Shown piece after piece: positions 4,854 through 5,313 of a stretch of 5,313 bases of DNA. Origin of the DNA: a bacterium (GTDB lineage Bacteria > Patescibacteriota > Minisyncoccia > Phycocordibacterales > Phycocordibacteraceae); assembly GCA_021781935.1 (NCBI GenBank), contig JAJXVW010000037.1, forward strand, positions 1-5,313, read 5' to 3'. The notes beneath the pieces were generated by a model. The model ran no database searches. It was not told where the DNA came from and worked only from the letters and a program-made list of their open reading frames with translations. A program made the position numbers and the translations under genes. Numbering within the stretch: position 1 is the first letter of the stretch; every line of letters begins with the position of its first letter.

Positions 4854-5313
4854 CTACTTCTTGTGTCTGCGCAGGAATGCGGGGATAGCGCCCCACGCCT
4901 CGTCATCTTCCGGGATCACCGGAGTCTCTTCGCGTTTCTGGGGCGTCGCGGTTACCAGGGGTTCTTCCTTTTCTTTCTCGACGGAGAGGAGCGGTTCGCT
5001 CTTTTTCGATTCGCGCTTGCTTTCGCTCTTCTCGCCCTCCTGCTTCTCATCACTTCTCAGGATCTCGTGATAGATGCGGCCGCGTTCTTCCGTGCGCCCT
5101 TCAGCCGGCAGAGAGAACAGGGAACGCTCGAGGCCGCCGTGCGAAGCGTGCGCCGCGCTCTCGGGGAAGCCGGTCGCGATGACGATGATGCGGATCTGGC
5201 CCTTCTTGAGCTTCTCGTCATGCATCATGCCGAAGATGACCTTCGCGTTCTTATCGACGGATTCGTTTATGACTTTCGCAGCCTCCTGCACTTCCATGAT
5301 GCCGAGGTCGTCG
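4854..5313 (-). CDS. ftsZ: Cell division protein FtsZ, C-terminal part
   Basis: Only the last 153 or so residues are in the window; the gene continues beyond the right edge, so the GTP-binding signature and T7 loop are not seen. FtsZ is the tubulin-like GTPase that forms the cytokinetic ring. The visible part opens with DDLGIMEVQEAAKVI and continues through VDKNAKVIFGMM to GQIRIIVIATGF, the family's conserved last strands of the C-terminal domain (compare VRVTVIATGF in other bacteria). A linker of about 87 residues rich in Glu, Lys, Ser and Arg follows. The protein ends in WGAIPAFLRRHKK, matching the DIPAFLRR tail peptide that binds FtsA and other membrane tethers. The intact tail shows that the 3' end is complete. 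The first ATG in view, at 5297, is internal and not the start. The hypothetical gene at 4755 follows on the same strand. Confidence 0.95.
   Translation of the reverse strand, partial: DDLGIMEVQEAAKVINESVDKNAKVIFGMMHDEKLKKGQIRIIVIATGFPESAAHASHGGLERSLFSLPAEGRTEERGRIYHEILRSDEKQEGEKSESKRESKKSEPLLSVEKEKEEPLVTATPQKREETPVIPEDDEAWGAIPAFLRRHKK

Noticed and set aside
4550..4906. Independent gene starting at the ATG at 4906
   Set aside because: That ATG lies inside ftsZ and has no properly spaced ribosome site. The part below about 4640 is better explained by the other frame. Only the Cys-rich middle is kept as a finding.

Overview
The window looks like a piece of bacterial chromosome, moderately GC-rich by eye, with short genes that often change strand. 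I infer, with moderate confidence, a member of the Candidate Phyla Radiation (Patescibacteria, Parcubacteria-like). The grounds are leaderless-looking promoters, a very small acidic Pro/Glu/Ala protein, an FtsZ with a short charged linker, and few recognisable operons. TGA is used as a stop directly before terminators, so translation table 11 fits better than the table 25 of Gracilibacteria and Absconditabacteria. No rRNA, tRNA, CRISPR array, insertion sequence or phage gene is visible.

Layout. At the left edge, an extended -10 promoter drives a plus-strand HD-GYP-related phosphohydrolase (40-1209). It converges, with an 11-nt gap, on a minus-strand b6-type cytochrome b (1221-2663). This membrane protein keeps all four haem-ligand histidines, but it carries an insert of about 175 residues and lacks the usual quinol-oxidation motif. 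A divergent intergenic region of 182 nt follows. It holds a hairpin and a strong plus-strand terminator in front of a 40-residue, purely acidic mini-protein (2846-2968). A bidirectional terminator (2986-3021) separates that gene from a minus-strand thioredoxin-reductase/AhpF-like flavoprotein (3028-3951), which has its own promoter close to the start codon. To the right is another minus-strand unit: the 3' end of ftsZ (4854 to the window edge), a basic hypothetical protein (4048-4755) with a perfect Shine-Dalgarno sequence, and a terminator (4002-4027).

How the genes relate. They do not form one pathway. FtsZ is the division ring protein and the hypothetical gene is probably co-transcribed with it. 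The flavoprotein would supply reducing power to thiol partners, the cytochrome b implies a membrane electron-transfer step, and the HD protein is probably a nucleotide-signal or phosphate hydrolase. No Rieske protein, cytochrome c, thioredoxin, peroxiredoxin or GGDEF protein lies beside them. The most unusual items are the cytochrome b with its modified quinol site, the terminated RNA element ahead of the acidic mini-protein, and two competing reading frames just after ftsZ.
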